DNA of 64,000 nucleotides from Tenebrio molitor (lineage: Eukaryota; Arthropoda; Insecta; Coleoptera; Tenebrionidae): assembly GCF_963966145.1 (NCBI RefSeq), contig NC_091047.1:18848001-18912000 (forward strand). The letters run 5' to 3'. The position numbers and the translations under genes are program-made. The notes beneath the pieces were generated by a model. The model was not told where the DNA came from and did not search any database. It saw nothing but the letters and a program-made list of their open reading frames with translations. Below are positions 62,650 to 64,000 of the stretch, in pieces. The stretch's first letter is position 1; every line of letters begins with the position of its first letter.

Positions 62650-63242
62650 ACTCAATTTCATATAAATGTGCATCTAAGCAAGCCATGAAAATCTGATTTT
62701 CTGTTGGTAGTAAAGCTAAAGCTAGTGACTTTGACTTTCAAAGTTGCTTGCTCTGCGCGAACTCGATTTGACTAATTTTTTAGTTTTTATCCATTTTAAC
62801 ATTGCTGATTTCAAAAGCAATGTTACGTCTTTTTACTGATTAAATTAAAGTAATTCTTATTTGTTTTTGTCTTTGTATTTTTACCAAGTAAAGATTTATT
62901 GGACATGACCTTCATAAATGTGACTTTTGTAATGTTACTAAATTAAAGGTGCTTTTACAAATGCACAGCTCACTTGATGAACATTTATATGAAATCAATT
63001 ATATAATAGACAAGACAAGACAAAAACAAATAAGAATTACTTTAATTTAATCAGTAAAGAGACGTAACATTGCTTTTGAAATCAGCAATGTTAAAATGGA
63101 TAAAAACTAAAAAATTAGTCAAATCGAGTTCGCGCAGAGCAAGCAACTTTGAAAGTCAAAGTCACTAGCTTTAGCTTTACTACCAACAGAAAATCAGATT
63201 TTCATGGCTTGCTTAGATGCACATTTATATGAAATTGAGTGT
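62650..63242. repeat. foldback of the 29.3 kb repeat
   Basis: The left arm (62650-63005) is the reverse complement of 29290-29645. The right arm (63014-63242) is a shorter direct copy of the same sequence. Both arms share GTCAAAGTCACTAGCTTTAG or its reverse. A very long hairpin is possible. Confidence 0.88.
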
Positions 63243-63313
63243 ATATTCGTTTAATAGGACTATCCTCTACATAATGTAAAAACTTTGATAACAATACTTA
63301 TATGTAATAACTA

Positions 63314-63544
63314 CCGGGTGATCAAGAAGGACTGTTTAAGTTGGCAGTACAATTAAGAAAATTTTTTCATTCGGTTATTTATAACACTGCAACCGGATAT
63401 GTTTTGTTGGTTTATTTGACAAATATCTGATGTAGGTATAGCATTAACAACGACAAGCCATCAACAACCGAAAGTTACTCCTGTTATACGATTTAAAATA
63501 CAATTCAGTGTTACCAACTTAAACAGTCCTATTTGATCACCCCG
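63314..63544. mobile_element. MITE, sister copy of 31867-32094
   Basis: Ends CCGGGTGATCAAGAAGGACT and, reversed, CGGGGTGATCAAATAGGACT lie next to TA. It is an inverted copy of the 31.9 kb element with few differences. Confidence 0.92.
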
Positions 63545-63591
63545 TAGATACAGTTAAAACTTATTCCGTAGTTGATTAATAGTAGTTTATT

Positions 63592-63648
63592 TGACGAGTT
63601 TCTGTGTAAATTGGGCCAAAAAAGGCCCAATTTATACACGAACGAGTT
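63592..63648. repeat. short hairpin
   Basis: GACGAGTTTCTGTGTAAATT, then GGGCC, pairs with GGCCC, then AATTTATACACGAACGAGTT. A diverged half occurs near 25042-25072 (GCCCAATTTACACACAAAC, then TCG). Confidence 0.7.
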
Positions 63649-64000
63649 GAATACAACGTTTTTTTGTTCGACGAGCCCCTTAAAGGCTCCAAATCGCTTA
63701 AAACCTTTAAAATTAGCTTGACGTTTCGTTCTGACAAGTTGTGACATTTATCAAAATCCGTTCACATATAATAGGATAAAATTCTCAAATTCTGACAGTG
63801 TCAAACAAAAAAAAAACATTGTGGTGAAACTTGTGGTTGAGGTTGACGACACAAAAATAAATTCGAACATATTATTACATAGAATGCAGTAATACCGAAA
63901 TGCAATCCGTGTTCCTTTCATGATCAATTTATACACGGATGTCTTCCAACAAAAAAAAATCCATCCATAAACGACGAACAATATTTGAAATGCAACTATC

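Larger units (their letters stand above)
61980..64000. other. window end, repeats only
   Basis: No supported gene. 61980-62640 shows nothing clear. 62650-63242 is a foldback repeat, 63314-63544 a MITE and 63592-63648 a hairpin. The last 350 bp are AT-rich with no recognisable coding. Confidence 0.6.

Overview
This window looks like AT-rich insect nuclear DNA, probably from a beetle. The order is inferred from gene types and intron style, not proved. Four multi-exon genes lie on the + strand with GT-AG introns, and the reading frame closes across every proposed junction. Almost everything else is decayed DNA transposons, TA-flanked miniature elements (MITEs) and one LINE fragment. I saw no convincing tRNA, rRNA or CRISPR.

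1-17.8 kb: the Fos-type bZIP gene kayak. The main coding region is 15350-17034 (370 aa in four exons). A likely alternative first coding exon at 5159-5260 has a matching phase-0 donor about 10 kb upstream. The region between carries AP-1 and CRE palindromes, a GC-rich stretch near 11.6-13.6 kb, and a decayed Tc1/mariner element beside a second TA-flanked element. The 3'UTR is rich in ATTTA.

17.8-34.1 kb: repeats, then a galectin gene (21833-33884). A single carbohydrate-recognition domain runs into a P/G/Y/Q-rich tail. Phase-compatible exons predict two alternative C-termini: a QYG-rich end (stop at 28988) or a His/Tyr/Pro-rich end with a lysine patch, a small-residue hydrophobic stretch and a Ser run (stop at 33884). 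The 5.7 kb intron holds transposons nested four levels deep, including a relic with a THAP-type zinc finger.

34.1-48.5 kb: a MITE-rich spacer, then a nine-exon WD40 gene (39591-48165, 810 aa) matching DCAF5, a substrate receptor of the CUL4-DDB1 ubiquitin ligase.

48.5-60 kb: repeats, then a 19-exon integrin alpha chain (52351-59942, 1063 aa) with signal peptide, FG-GAP calcium loops, a furin-like site, a membrane segment and GFFKR. Its eighth intron carries several MITEs and an internally deleted transposase.

60-64 kb: a 5'-truncated non-LTR retrotransposon on the - strand, a large foldback repeat, and a MITE whose sister copy is at 31.9 kb.

The four genes serve different processes (transcription, glycan binding, ubiquitination, adhesion) and do not form an obvious functional cluster. 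The most unusual material is the galectin tail switch, the nested insertions, MITE pairs that share one TA, and a recurring class of hairpins with GC-rich, CGAG-containing loops.
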